DNA of 64,000 bases, taken from an uncultured Lachnoclostridium sp. (GTDB lineage Bacteria > Bacillota > Clostridia > Lachnospirales > Lachnospiraceae). Location: contig CAMMSL010000005.1 of the NCBI GenBank assembly GCA_946499505.1, forward strand, positions 1 through 64,000, given 5' to 3'. Below, one piece after another: positions 8,118 to 15,840 of the stretch. The translations under genes were made by a program, and so were the position numbers. Each line of letters begins with the position of its first letter. Position 1 is the first letter of the stretch. The notes beneath the pieces are model-generated. The model searched no databases, was not told the DNA's origin, and saw only the letters and a list, made by a program, of their open reading frames with translations.

Positions 8118-8674
8118 GCAGGAGAAGAAAAGTATTTCTTGTACTGATGATATTGTGGATGACAGGCATTTTTGCGTTTTCCTCACGTTCCGGCGATGAA
8201 TCGGCGGAGGACAGTTATTTTGCGGGGACTATGGTGGGAGACCTCTTTGTGCCGGGATTTGATGAGTGGAGTATGGAGAGACAGCAGGAGTTTGCCGAAA
8301 TGATCGATCATCCGGTTCGCAAAACAGCCCATGCGGCGGAGTATGCGGTACTTGGGCTGCTGGCGGCGGGGGTATGTATTCCGGCTGCGGAGCGGCATAG
8401 AGGTGAAAATGAGCTGACGGGAAAAGACGGATCCGGCAAATATGTCAACGGAGGGGCTGCGAAAATCCGCAGAGAACTGTTGATACCGTGGGGGATTGCT
8501 GCGCTGTATGCCGCGACAGATGAGTTTCACCAGCTTTTTGTGCCTGGCAGGAGCGGCCAGATTTCTGATGTGATACTGGACAGCGCAGGGGCGCTGGCGG
8601 GGCTTTTGATACTGGCATTGGTGAGAAAAATCATGAGCAGACGCCAGAATAACATAGAAAAATGCGCAAAATAA
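8114..8674 (+). CDS. VanZ-family membrane protein
   Basis: A 186-residue protein with an N-terminal membrane helix containing WMTGIFAFSSRSGDES (the VanZ start), the segment HPVRKTAHAAEYAVLGLLA, the segment AATDEFHQLFVPGRSGQISDVILDSAG, and a last helix. The family is named for the teicoplanin-resistance protein, but members such as this, with no van genes nearby, are of unknown function. It is coupled to the phosphoesterase by an ATGA overlap. Confidence 0.9.
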   Translation: MSRRRKVFLVLMILWMTGIFAFSSRSGDESAEDSYFAGTMVGDLFVPGFDEWSMERQQEFAEMIDHPVRKTAHAAEYAVLGLLAAGVCIPAAERHRGENELTGKDGSGKYVNGGAAKIRRELLIPWGIAALYAATDEFHQLFVPGRSGQISDVILDSAGALAGLLILALVRKIMSRRQNNIEKCAK

Positions 8675-8716
8675 TTTGAAAATCAAAATAAAAACAGAGC
8701 GCAATCCAATTTCCTA

Positions 8717-8744
8717 TTGACAAACCGGATTTTTGAGATATAAT
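8717..8744 (+). promoter_or_regulatory. Promoter of the T-box/cstA unit
   Basis: TTGACA at 8717-8722 and TATAAT at 8739-8744 with a 16-base spacer: a near-perfect housekeeping promoter. Transcription should start near 8751. Confidence 0.85.
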
Positions 8745-8750
8745 AAAACC

Positions 8751-9106
8751 GGATTGAAAAAAGCCAATGCGAAGAACAGGACAGGACTTCCATGGCCGTC
8801 ATGCTTACAGAGAGTTTCCGTGTGGTGCGAGGAAACAGCAGGGTCGGGAAAGCTATCACCTGCGAGCAGTCAGGGCGAAAGGAATCAGGGCAGAGACATA
8901 ATACACAGAAATGTCAGGTACTGATTAACCCGGACCGGAATTCCCCCGTTATAGGGAAAACTGTTAAACCGTAGTATTAACCGGATGACCGGGATGCATA
9001 TGCGGGAGACAGGCCAGAGAGACCGGAACTATCCGGTAACAGAAGTGGTAACGCGGAGGAAAATCTTCGTCTTCTGACAGAGTAATCTGACAGAGGGCGT
9101 TTTTTT
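8751..9106 (+). promoter_or_regulatory. T-box riboswitch leader
   Basis: A leader of about 355 bases with T-box landmarks. There is a GCGAAGAACAGG opening and a Stem I tip with AGAGAG and GGTGCGAGG between GTTTCC/GGAAAC arms. The T-box is AGAAGTGGTAACGCGG at 9041-9056. AGAAG (9041-9045) can pair with CTTCT (9071-9075) as antiterminator, which excludes the terminator. The T-box UGGU expects a tRNA ending ACCA (A73). The specifier is not certain: ATC (Ile, 8855-8857) fits best by position against the flanking helix, with GCT (Ala, 8852-8854) as alternative. Uncharged tRNA would turn on the CstA-type gene. Confidence 0.9.
9068..9106 (+). terminator. T-box-controlled terminator
   Basis: Stem 9068-9076 CGTCTTCTG with 9091-9099 CAGAGGGCG, continued by CAGA-GTAA-TCTG, then seven T. 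The 5' arm is shared with the antiterminator. Confidence 0.88.
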
Positions 9107-9115
9107 GTGCGATAA

Positions 9116-9162
9116 GCCCGGCAAGCGACTGCCGTGCTTGCACGGGCAGACATTTGCCGGGC
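9116..9162 (+). repeat. Long hairpin between T-box and cstA
   Basis: A perfect 9-bp outer stem GCCCGGCAA (9116-9124) with TTGCCGGGC (9154-9162). The inner stem is CTGCC-GTG (9129-9136) with CAC-G-GGCAG (9141-9149), loop CTTG. No T-tract follows, so it is not a terminator. It lies in the 5' untranslated region and would form in the mRNA. Confidence 0.7.
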
Positions 9163-9287
9163 AACGGACAGCGAACGGCTTTGCCGTGAGTTGCAATGCC
9201 TTTCGGAAGTTGGCTTTGATCCGAAAATATCTGAAAAGGATGTTTTCTAACTTATCACAGTTTTTCTTTAACAAAGGAGAGAGGATT

Positions 9288-10976
9288 ATGAACACTTTAG
9301 TAATCGTGCTGATTGCCGCTGTATGTCTGATCGCAGCGTATGCGCTGTACGGACGATGGCTGGCAAAGAAATGGGGAATCGACCCGAAAGCTAAGACACC
9401 TGCAGTTATACATAATGATGGTCAGGATTATGTGCCGACAGACGGATGGACAGTATTTGCTCATCAGTTCTCATCAATCGCAGGCGCAGGCCCTGTTACC
9501 GGAGCAATCCAGGCGGCTGCATTCGGATGGCTGCCGGTTCTTCTGTGGATCATCCTTGGGGGTATCTTCTTCGGTGCTGTTACAGACTTCGGAGCACTGT
9601 ATGCGAGTGTGAAGAACGACGGTAAATCCATGGGACTTCTGATCGAGAAATATATCGGGAAAGCAGGACGTAAGCTGTTCCTCGGATTCTGCTGGCTGTT
9701 CTGTCTGATCGTTATCGCAGCGTTCGCAGATATGGTGGCTGACACATTCAACGCATATGTAGTGACAGACGGAGTACGGACACTTTCCGAAAATGCAACT
9801 GTAAACGGCGCGGCAGGAAGTATTTCACTGTTCTTCATCCTGTTTGCAGTAGTGTTCGGTGTGGTACAGCATAAAGTGAAATTTACCGGATGGAAAGAAG
9901 TAGTATTCGGACTGGTATGTACAGTACTTGCATTTGTATTTGGTATGAACTTCCCGGTAATCCTTGGAAAAGAAATGTGGGTATACATCGCGTTTATCTA
10001 CATCTTCCTTGCGGCGGTGCTGCCGATGTGGTTTGTAATGCAGCCGAGAGACTATATGTCAACATTCATGTTTATCGGTATGATTGCCGGAGCGGTGCTT
10101 GGCCTTATTTTTGCACACCCGACAATGAATCTTCCGGCATATACAGGTTTCAATAATGAAAGTCTGGGAACACTTTTCCCGATTCTGTTCGTAACAGTTG
10201 CCTGCGGTGCGGTATCCGGATTCCACAGTCTGGTATCTTCCGGTACTTCATCCAAGACAATCTCAAATGAGAAAGATATGCTCAAAGTCGGATACGGCGC
10301 AATGGTTCTGGAAAGTCTTCTGGCAGTTGTCGCTCTCTGCGTGGCAGGTGCGGCTGCGGGAGCAGACGGAACAGCGGCAGTGGGAACTCCGTTCCAGATC
10401 TTCTCATCAGGAGTTGCAGGCTTCCTTGAGATGTTCGGCATTCCGGTCTATGTAGCACAGAGCTTCATGACCATGTGTGTTTCTGCTCTGGCATTTACTA
10501 CACTGGATTCAGTTGCACGTATCGGACGTATGTCCTTCCAGGAGCTATTCAGCGTAGATGATATGGAGCACGCAGAAGGCTGGAGAAAAGTTCTCTGCAA
10601 TAAATATTTCTCAACAATTATTACACTGGTATTCGGCTACATCCTGACACAGGTTGGATACTCCAATATCTGGCCGCTGTTCGGAAGCGCCAACCAGCTG
10701 CTGAGCGCACTTGTGCTGATCACACTGTGCGTATTCCTGAAAGTGACAGGAAGAACACTGAAGACACTGGTTCCGCCGTTCGTGATCATGCTGATCGTGA
10801 CATTTACGGCACTGGTACAGAGATTTATCTCTCTTGTCAAGGCATTTGCAGCCGGAACAGGCGTGTTCATGGTTGAGGGATTACAGCTTATCGTTGCAGT
10901 ACTGCTTATGATCCTTGGAGTGACGATCGTAGTTACTTCCGGAAAAGAGCTGATCCGGAAGAAAGCTGAGAACTAA
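9288..10976 (+). CDS. cstA: CstA-family carbon starvation protein (pyruvate/peptide transporter)
   Basis: A 562-residue protein with about 14 to 16 membrane helices. CstA signatures are DGQDYVPTDGWTVFAHQFSSIAGAGPVTGAIQ (near residues 45-75), GFHSLVSSGTSSKTI, and the C-terminal FGSANQLLSAL segment. The family takes up pyruvate in enterobacteria and peptides in some other bacteria. The true ATG at 9288 follows GGAGAGAGG; the frame is open back to 9105, but that stretch runs through a leader hairpin and has no ribosome site. Control by a T-box points to an amino-acid-linked substrate here. A terminator follows. Confidence 0.92.
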   Translation: MNTLVIVLIAAVCLIAAYALYGRWLAKKWGIDPKAKTPAVIHNDGQDYVPTDGWTVFAHQFSSIAGAGPVTGAIQAAAFGWLPVLLWIILGGIFFGAVTDFGALYASVKNDGKSMGLLIEKYIGKAGRKLFLGFCWLFCLIVIAAFADMVADTFNAYVVTDGVRTLSENATVNGAAGSISLFFILFAVVFGVVQHKVKFTGWKEVVFGLVCTVLAFVFGMNFPVILGKEMWVYIAFIYIFLAAVLPMWFVMQPRDYMSTFMFIGMIAGAVLGLIFAHPTMNLPAYTGFNNESLGTLFPILFVTVACGAVSGFHSLVSSGTSSKTISNEKDMLKVGYGAMVLESLLAVVALCVAGAAAGADGTAAVGTPFQIFSSGVAGFLEMFGIPVYVAQSFMTMCVSALAFTTLDSVARIGRMSFQELFSVDDMEHAEGWRKVLCNKYFSTIITLVFGYILTQVGYSNIWPLFGSANQLLSALVLITLCVFLKVTGRTLKTLVPPFVIMLIVTFTALVQRFISLVKAFAAGTGVFMVEGLQLIVAVLLMILGVTIVVTSGKELIRKKAEN

Positions 10977-10987
10977 ACGGCTTTGAA

Positions 10988-11034
10988 ATAACAGTTCAAC
11001 CTCCCGACATGGGATGGATGAACTGTTATTTTTA
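10988..11034 (+). terminator. Terminator after cstA
   Basis: A perfect 11-bp stem, ATAACAGTTCA (10988-10998) with TGAACTGTTAT (11019-11029), followed by a T-rich tract that touches the end of the convergent permease gene. Confidence 0.85.
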
Positions 11035-11571
11035 TACCATGTGCCTGCTGCGGTGCCGGTCGGACAGCAGCAGTACGATGACAGCCACTATACAGAAAAT
11101 AAGGGCATAACCGAACTGCTGCAGGAGCTGTTGAAACGGTGCTTCAGCGCCAAGGATAATGCATGCGGCGGCAAAGTAAATTATCAGTCCGCCCAGAAAA
11201 AATATACATGAGCCGCGCAGAAGCAGAAGTGCTTTGGCGCGGTATATTTTTTTGCCGTCTACAGGAGCAAAGAGATACTTGGAAAGGACTGGAACCACCT
11301 GTCCCTGCTCTCTGATGTAAAAGAGTGCGCTGTTAAGTGTGGAAATCGTGATCATAAAGAACAGCTCGAACTGGAAGATATTTAAAGTGAACTCCTTAGC
11401 AGTGTTTTCGGATTCCAGCGCTGTTCTGAGGGCATCGGATGCTCTGGTGGCGGCAGATGCATTTACCGCTGCTTCAAGAAAAAAGAAAAACAGAGAGATT
11501 GCCAGCAGTACATAGTATGAGGTGCACCTCAGATGTTTCTTTTCATATCTGTAATAATTAAATGTTTTCAT
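11032..11571 (-). CDS. Small ABC-type membrane permease, second transporter
   Basis: A 179-residue membrane protein with four predicted helices (about 19-38, 68-88, 112-135, 147-168) and no recognisable catalytic motif. It lies 34 bases downstream of an ABC ATPase gene and closes a five-gene operon, so it is most likely the membrane half of that transporter. Its sequence family is not recognised; the permease call rests on context. It is short for a permease, and could be one with a reduced helix count. Confidence 0.65.
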   Translation of the reverse strand: MKTFNYYRYEKKHLRCTSYYVLLAISLFFFFLEAAVNASAATRASDALRTALESENTAKEFTLNIFQFELFFMITISTLNSALFYIREQGQVVPVLSKYLFAPVDGKKIYRAKALLLLRGSCIFFLGGLIIYFAAACIILGAEAPFQQLLQQFGYALIFCIVAVIVLLLSDRHRSRHMV

Positions 11572-11605
11572 GGTATCCCTCCTTCATGGAATCGGCAGAC
11601 TTGTA

Positions 11606-12355
11606 TTAGGAACGGGGTGTCCCCTGCGTGTGTTCCAGTTCCAGCAGATCCCGGATGTGCGGCGCGGATATTCCTGTAAGTTCTTTATACCGGTCATTAA
11701 GCGCCTCTTTCGAAGCGTCTGCGGTCAGCCGTCCGTTTTCAAGGATCAGAAGATAATCCGCCAGCCGGTCTATATCTTCCGTAATATGTGTGGAGAGCAG
11801 GATGCCCATATCGCGGTCGAGTAGTTCGCCGAGAAGATCGAGAAACTCACGTCGGAATACAGGATCAAATCCTTCCAGCGGTTCATCGAGGAAGAGAAAG
11901 TCAGGATGGTGCGCCAGTGAAAAACAGATCTGCAGTTTCATGAATTCCCCTTTGGAAAGCTGATATATCCGCTTCGACGGATCAACACCCAGACGGCTGA
12001 GGTAAGAGGAATAATCCCGTACTGACCAGTCCGGGTAGAATTCACCGTAAGTAAGTCCGTTCTGTGCGACGGATTCCTCCATAAAAAACGGACATTTCTC
12101 GCTGATATAACCAAGTCTTCGGCGGTAGGCTTCCGGAGACATTTTCAGTGAGACCTCTCCGATCTGCGCGTCGCCCGAAGAGCTGTGTGAGAAGCCATTT
12201 TCAACTCCGGTGATACAGTTGAGAAGCGTTGTCTTTCCGGAACCGTTCACGCCTGCAAGTACATAGAAATATCCGGTCTCCATGGAGAAAGATACATTGT
12301 CCAGACAGAAATTTTTGTATCGTCTGGTGATATTTGTACAGGAAAATGTGGTCAT
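11606..12355 (-). CDS. ABC transporter ATP-binding protein, second transporter
   Basis: A 249-residue ATPase: Walker A GVNGSGKTT near residue 34, signature LSKGEFMKLQ (a variant of LSGGQ), Walker B FLFLDEPLEGFD, and the H-loop STHITED. It belongs to the YtrB-like group commonly encoded with a GntR/YtrA regulator. Its start overlaps the GntR stop by 4 bases (ATGA). Export of a drug, peptide or lipid-like compound is plausible but not shown. Confidence 0.9.
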   Translation of the reverse strand: MTTFSCTNITRRYKNFCLDNVSFSMETGYFYVLAGVNGSGKTTLLNCITGVENGFSHSSSGDAQIGEVSLKMSPEAYRRRLGYISEKCPFFMEESVAQNGLTYGEFYPDWSVRDYSSYLSRLGVDPSKRIYQLSKGEFMKLQICFSLAHHPDFLFLDEPLEGFDPVFRREFLDLLGELLDRDMGILLSTHITEDIDRLADYLLILENGRLTADASKEALNDRYKELTGISAPHIRDLLELEHTQGTPRS

Positions 12356-12738
12356 TGCTTTTCACCTCCGTTATCCCAGAACATCTGAACCATATCGGAA
12401 ACTTCTTCCGGAGAGAGGCCCAGTCCTTTTGCCTCGCGGATCATATCGCGAAGCCTTTTTTCATACTCCTTCAGACGGCTTTCCAGAAGAAGATTCTGGT
12501 TTACTTTGTTTACAAAGAATCCTTTTCCCTGCTCGGAGTAGATGAGTCCCTGTTTCTCAAGTTCTTCATATGCCCGCTTGGTGGTGATTACGCTGATACC
12601 AAGATCTCGCGCGAGAGAACGGATCGAGGGCAGCATATCTCCGGTCTGCAGTTCGTGGTTCACTATGGAATTTTTGACCGCCTGTACGATCTGGTCATAG
12701 ATCGGGCGGGGACTGTTTTCATTAATAAATATCTTCAT
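12352..12738 (-). CDS. GntR/YtrA-family transcriptional regulator
   Basis: A 128-residue protein. The N-terminal winged helix has the family signature PIYDQIVQAVKNSIVNHELQ, then GDMLPSIRSLARDLGISVITTKRAYEELEKQGLI. Only a short helical tail follows, as in the YtrA subgroup that controls ABC exporters. It lies in the middle of the operon it presumably controls, between the two transporters. A dyad upstream of the first gene is a likely operator. Confidence 0.9.
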   Translation of the reverse strand: MKIFINENSPRPIYDQIVQAVKNSIVNHELQTGDMLPSIRSLARDLGISVITTKRAYEELEKQGLIYSEQGKGFFVNKVNQNLLLESRLKEYEKRLRDMIREAKGLGLSPEEVSDMVQMFWDNGGEKQ

Positions 12739-12741
12739 ATG

Positions 12742-13530
12742 TTATTCCTTTTCAACCGGGAAATACAGTTTTTCATAATCGAGCATAGTCTTAAGAACTG
12801 GTGTTATGTGTCTTTTGGCGAGGTATATATTGAGAAGCAGGACCGGAATCCACCATGCTGCGTGTACCCATGTAAATGAGGATACAGTGCACAGAAGACT
12901 GTAAAAAATTGTATTCTCCAGAAGGAGAAGGGCGCTCCAGTAGATTGATACAAATGTGGCGCTGCTTCGTTCCGTTACCATGTCAGGGCATGCCTTCAGC
13001 GCTTCCTTTCGATTGCCCGGATCCGGATTCAGGCTGAACGCGATAATCGTAAAGAATGTCAGACTGACCTGCACGGCAAGCACCGGCGGATCCATCAGCA
13101 AGAAAGCTCCAAGCCAGAACGTGCTGATAGCTGTAAGAAGAAGCAGAAGGAACACAGCCTTCCACAGCAGGTAATACTTGAGGCATCGCAGTTTGTCATG
13201 TTCGTCCGCAGGACAGGCGTAAAGAGCTCTGGGCAGGCTTAAGGGAAGCCGGCGTGAAATGAGCCAGATCACTACAAGCAGAAGCAGGATGACCAGGCAG
13301 TAGTATATATAAGAGTTGGACTGAATCAGCTCTAGCAGCAGCTCTTTCATCCGAGCCGGATCGTCATATGCCGGAGTCCGTATGGCGCTGTCCAGATTGA
13401 TGAAAAGATGCATAGTTACAAAATTCATCAGAGCTGCCATAGCTATGATATAGACAAATACATATAGAATAAACAGAGGAAGGCGGTGCCATACCGAGAG
13501 CATCAGCCTGTAAAAAGCAAGTTTTTTCAT
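12742..13530 (-). CDS. ABC-type membrane permease, first transporter
   Basis: A 262-residue integral membrane protein with about six helices and a short cytoplasmic start (MKKLAFYRLMLSVWHRLPLF). It overlaps the upstream ATPase gene by 4 bases and is three bases from the GntR gene. Context makes it the permease of the first transporter of this operon. No exact family is recognised from sequence. Confidence 0.7.
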   Translation of the reverse strand: MKKLAFYRLMLSVWHRLPLFILYVFVYIIAMAALMNFVTMHLFINLDSAIRTPAYDDPARMKELLLELIQSNSYIYYCLVILLLLVVIWLISRRLPLSLPRALYACPADEHDKLRCLKYYLLWKAVFLLLLLTAISTFWLGAFLLMDPPVLAVQVSLTFFTIIAFSLNPDPGNRKEALKACPDMVTERSSATFVSIYWSALLLLENTIFYSLLCTVSSFTWVHAAWWIPVLLLNIYLAKRHITPVLKTMLDYEKLYFPVEKE

Positions 13531-14390
13531 GAGATACAGCCTCCTTTCCTGAGATAGAAGAGCAGTTCCGCAAGGGTGGGACAGGATACGCTGAGACCTT
13601 CTGTCATGGACGGCTCCGGATATTCGGCGAGGGCGGTGCTGCCGTACTGCTCATGGACTGCAGCGAGGATCTTCGGGCTGTGCAGAGCCAGCGACTGAAT
13701 CTGCTGTTCTGTACCTTTCAGCAGGACGAAACGTTCCCGGAGACTTTCTTTGTCCGTACAGAAGCAGAATCGCCCTTCGTCGATCAGTGCGATGTAGTCG
13801 CCAATCTGATCAAGGTCTGCCGTCAGATGCGTGGAAAAGAGAACGCTCCGTGTGCCATCCTCCACAAGCTCCTGCATGTAACCTGTAAGCTCCCGCCGAA
13901 AGAGCGGGTCCAGTCCCGCGGCAGGTTCATCCATAATGAAGAGCTTTGCCTGATGGGAGAGGGCGAAAGCAAGCTGGAAACGGGTCTTCTGACCTTTGGA
14001 TAGTCTGTCTGTTTTCTGCTTCGGATCCAGATTGAAGCGCTTGCAGAACTGAAGAAAAAGTCTGTGGTCATATTTGCTGTATGTGGAGCCGAAGTATCTG
14101 CCGTTTGCGGAGATGCTTAATTTTTCTTCAAAAATAAATTCATCAAGTACAAAGCCAATCTGATTTTTGGCTTCACGCTCCATTAAATCCATAGGACATC
14201 CGTTTACAATAATGGCGCCTGAATCCTTGTGATACAGATTCAGGATCGTGCGGATCAGGGAAGTTTTGCCTGATCCGTTGCGCCCAATCAGTCCGAAAAT
14301 GTATCCCGGTTCCAGAGAAAACGAGATATCCTGCAGATGCAGGGTACCTATTTGTTTATCTAGATGGGAAATCTCTAATAATGGTTTCAT
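13527..14390 (-). CDS. ABC transporter ATP-binding protein, first transporter
   Basis: A 287-residue ATPase: Walker A GRNGSGKTS near residue 34, signature LSKGQKTRFQ, Walker B LFIMDEPAAGLDP, and H-loop STHLTADL. A C-terminal extension of about 80 residues follows the nucleotide-binding domain. The ATG at 14390 is chosen because AGGAGG precedes it; the frame is open 11 codons further up without a ribosome site. First gene of the five-gene operon. Confidence 0.9.
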   Translation of the reverse strand: MKPLLEISHLDKQIGTLHLQDISFSLEPGYIFGLIGRNGSGKTSLIRTILNLYHKDSGAIIVNGCPMDLMEREAKNQIGFVLDEFIFEEKLSISANGRYFGSTYSKYDHRLFLQFCKRFNLDPKQKTDRLSKGQKTRFQLAFALSHQAKLFIMDEPAAGLDPLFRRELTGYMQELVEDGTRSVLFSTHLTADLDQIGDYIALIDEGRFCFCTDKESLRERFVLLKGTEQQIQSLALHSPKILAAVHEQYGSTALAEYPEPSMTEGLSVSCPTLAELLFYLRKGGCIS

Positions 14391-14425
14391 ATGGCAGTTC
14401 CTCCTTTCAGATTGGGAGAACAATA

Positions 14426-14475
14426 CTGTATATGTTTATATATACAGTATATATACACTTATTAAGATGTGTCAA
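14426..14475 (-). promoter_or_regulatory. Promoter and operator of the ABC/GntR operon
   Basis: On the minus strand, TTGACA (14475-14470) and TATACT (14451-14446) with an 18-base spacer. CTGTATA-N8-TATACAG (14426-14447) and the palindrome GTATATATAC (14447-14456) cover and follow the -10 box, as expected for a YtrA-type repressor site. Confidence 0.65.
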
Positions 14476-14499
14476 GTATTACTGTGGAAATAGTTATTA

Positions 14500-14634
14500 A
14501 TATTGCAATCTCCTACCCTCCGGTCTATACTACGATTATAGATTTCCGGCGATCGTCTATATCATTGCCCCGGTGATCGATGCAGCGGTGATTTATTTCC
14601 GCACCGTATTATGGTGTTATCCTTTCCTCGTAAG
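14500..14634 (+). pseudogene. Possible decayed membrane-protein fragment
   Basis: An open plus-strand frame without a start codon gives a hydrophobic, protein-like run containing RFPAIVYIIAPVIDAAVIYF before a stop near 14634. The run resembles the end of a multi-helix transporter, but I cannot place the family. It may be a gene remnant or chance. Confidence 0.25.
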
Positions 14635-14659
14635 TATTTGAGAAGTTACGGATATCTTT

Positions 14660-14712
14660 TCAGATAAAAGGAAAGCCACGGGAGAGAAGAAAATTCTTTC
14701 CTGCGGCTTATC
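14660..14712 (-). terminator. Likely terminator of the kinase-like gene
   Basis: On the minus strand, AAGCCGCAGGA and TCCCGTGGCTT form a long imperfect stem around an A/T-rich loop, followed by a T-rich stretch. It lies about 50 bases past the stop at 14764. Confidence 0.6.
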
Positions 14713-14763
14713 AGTTTATAAGTTATTATATTCTTTCCTGAGAGACTGTTTGGCGATTTCTTT

Positions 14764-15381
14764 TCATGCGCGATATACCAGCTCAAGAAGATCAACGATT
14801 TTGTCGATCCCAAGAAGACTTGCGTTTAGCAGCGCCTGGTGGGAATAGATGTTTCCCCATTCAAGACCGGTGTAGGTCTCATAGTAGAATTTCCTTTCCC
14901 TGTCTGTTTTGCGGATTCTGTCCCAGGCTTTTTTCTCTGTCAGGTCATAGCGCTCTGCGATTCGTTTGATTCGGTCGGTCTTTTCGGCGCAGATAAAAAC
15001 GTTGATACAGTCATATTTGTCCCGTAGTATGTAGTCGGCACAGCGTCCAACGATGACACAGGGACCCTTCTCTGCAAGACTGAGAATGATCTCGGTCTGT
15101 TTCTGATACACCTTCATGTCGAGAGACGGCATATAGGACGCAGTGTTGATGAAACTGGCGTAGCTTATGGGAGCTTTGCTATAGGAAGTAATGAAAGCAT
15201 TCAGCGCGGATTCATCCGCCTTGCCAACACTTTCCTCGGTATAGCCCAGCTTCTCTGCTGCCATGGTCACAAGCTGGTTGTCGTAGAGCGGGATCCCGAG
15301 ACGTTCAGCCAGTTTTTCTCCGATTTCATGTCCGCCGCTTCCGAACTGACGGCTGATGGTAACGATTTTGTATTCCGACAT
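14764..15381 (-). CDS. Cytidylate-kinase-like family protein
   Basis: A 205-residue P-loop protein. VTISRQFGSGGHEIGEKLAERLG is its nucleotide-binding start, with VIVGRCADYILRDKYD in the middle and a basic lid-like segment RIRKTDRERKFYYET. It is clearly related to the second half of the fusion protein at 5148-6455. True CMP kinases (cmk) are usually linked to other genes and have a different lid, so the substrate is uncertain. AGGAGGG precedes the ATG at 15381. It is a single-gene unit. Confidence 0.85.
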   Translation of the reverse strand: MSEYKIVTISRQFGSGGHEIGEKLAERLGIPLYDNQLVTMAAEKLGYTEESVGKADESALNAFITSYSKAPISYASFINTASYMPSLDMKVYQKQTEIILSLAEKGPCVIVGRCADYILRDKYDCINVFICAEKTDRIKRIAERYDLTEKKAWDRIRKTDRERKFYYETYTGLEWGNIYSHQALLNASLLGIDKIVDLLELVYRA

Positions 15382-15603
15382 ATCAATCCCTCCTTTGAAA
15401 AATTAAAATAATATTCCGAACATGTTTTATCTGTCTTTATTATAACTCCGGGGGAGAGGGGAAACAAGGAAATTGAAGGCGTACGATGGAAAGAAGATAT
15501 GCGAAAGATGATGCCAAAGACGGTAAAATCCGGTATAATAAGCCAGTATGCCTGTCAATGAACTAATGACCGGCAGATTAGAAAAAGCAGAGGATATGAA
15601 AAC

Positions 15604-15798
15604 ATGAGGAAAAAGAGCAAAGAGAGGACAAGCTGCGAGACCTGTGCATTCTACGTCTATGACGATGAATACGGGGCGTATCTGTGCGACATGAACATGG
15701 ACGAGGACGACTATGTGCGGATCATGTCAGACAGATATTATCAGTGCCCATATTACAGAAACGGGGATGAGTATGCTGTAGTCAAAAAGCAGATGTAG
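15604..15798 (+). CDS. Small four-cysteine protein, DUF6472-like
   Basis: A 64-residue acidic protein with cysteines in CETC, YLCDMN and QCPYY, spaced as in a small metal-binding knuckle. The pattern with YVYDDEYGAYLCDMNMDEDD and the end DEYAVVKKQM matches what I recall of the DUF6472 family of Lachnospiraceae. Its function is unknown; zinc binding is inferred from the cysteines. A TATAAT at 15534-15539 may belong to its promoter. The HAD phosphatase gene follows at 42 bases. Confidence 0.75.
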   Translation: MRKKSKERTSCETCAFYVYDDEYGAYLCDMNMDEDDYVRIMSDRYYQCPYYRNGDEYAVVKKQM

Positions 15799-15840
15799 AC
15801 AGAATCAGTCGGTGATCATGGATTGAGGAAGGAGAGCGAG

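Noticed and set aside
9105-9287. In-frame upstream extension of the CstA reading frame
   Set aside because: It runs through the leader hairpin, has no ribosome site and does not look like CstA; the ATG at 9288 with GGAGAGAGG is the start.
14764-15381. True cytidylate kinase (cmk)
   Set aside because: It shares the fold but belongs to the cytidylate-kinase-like family with a different lid and context; assigning cmk would overstate the evidence.
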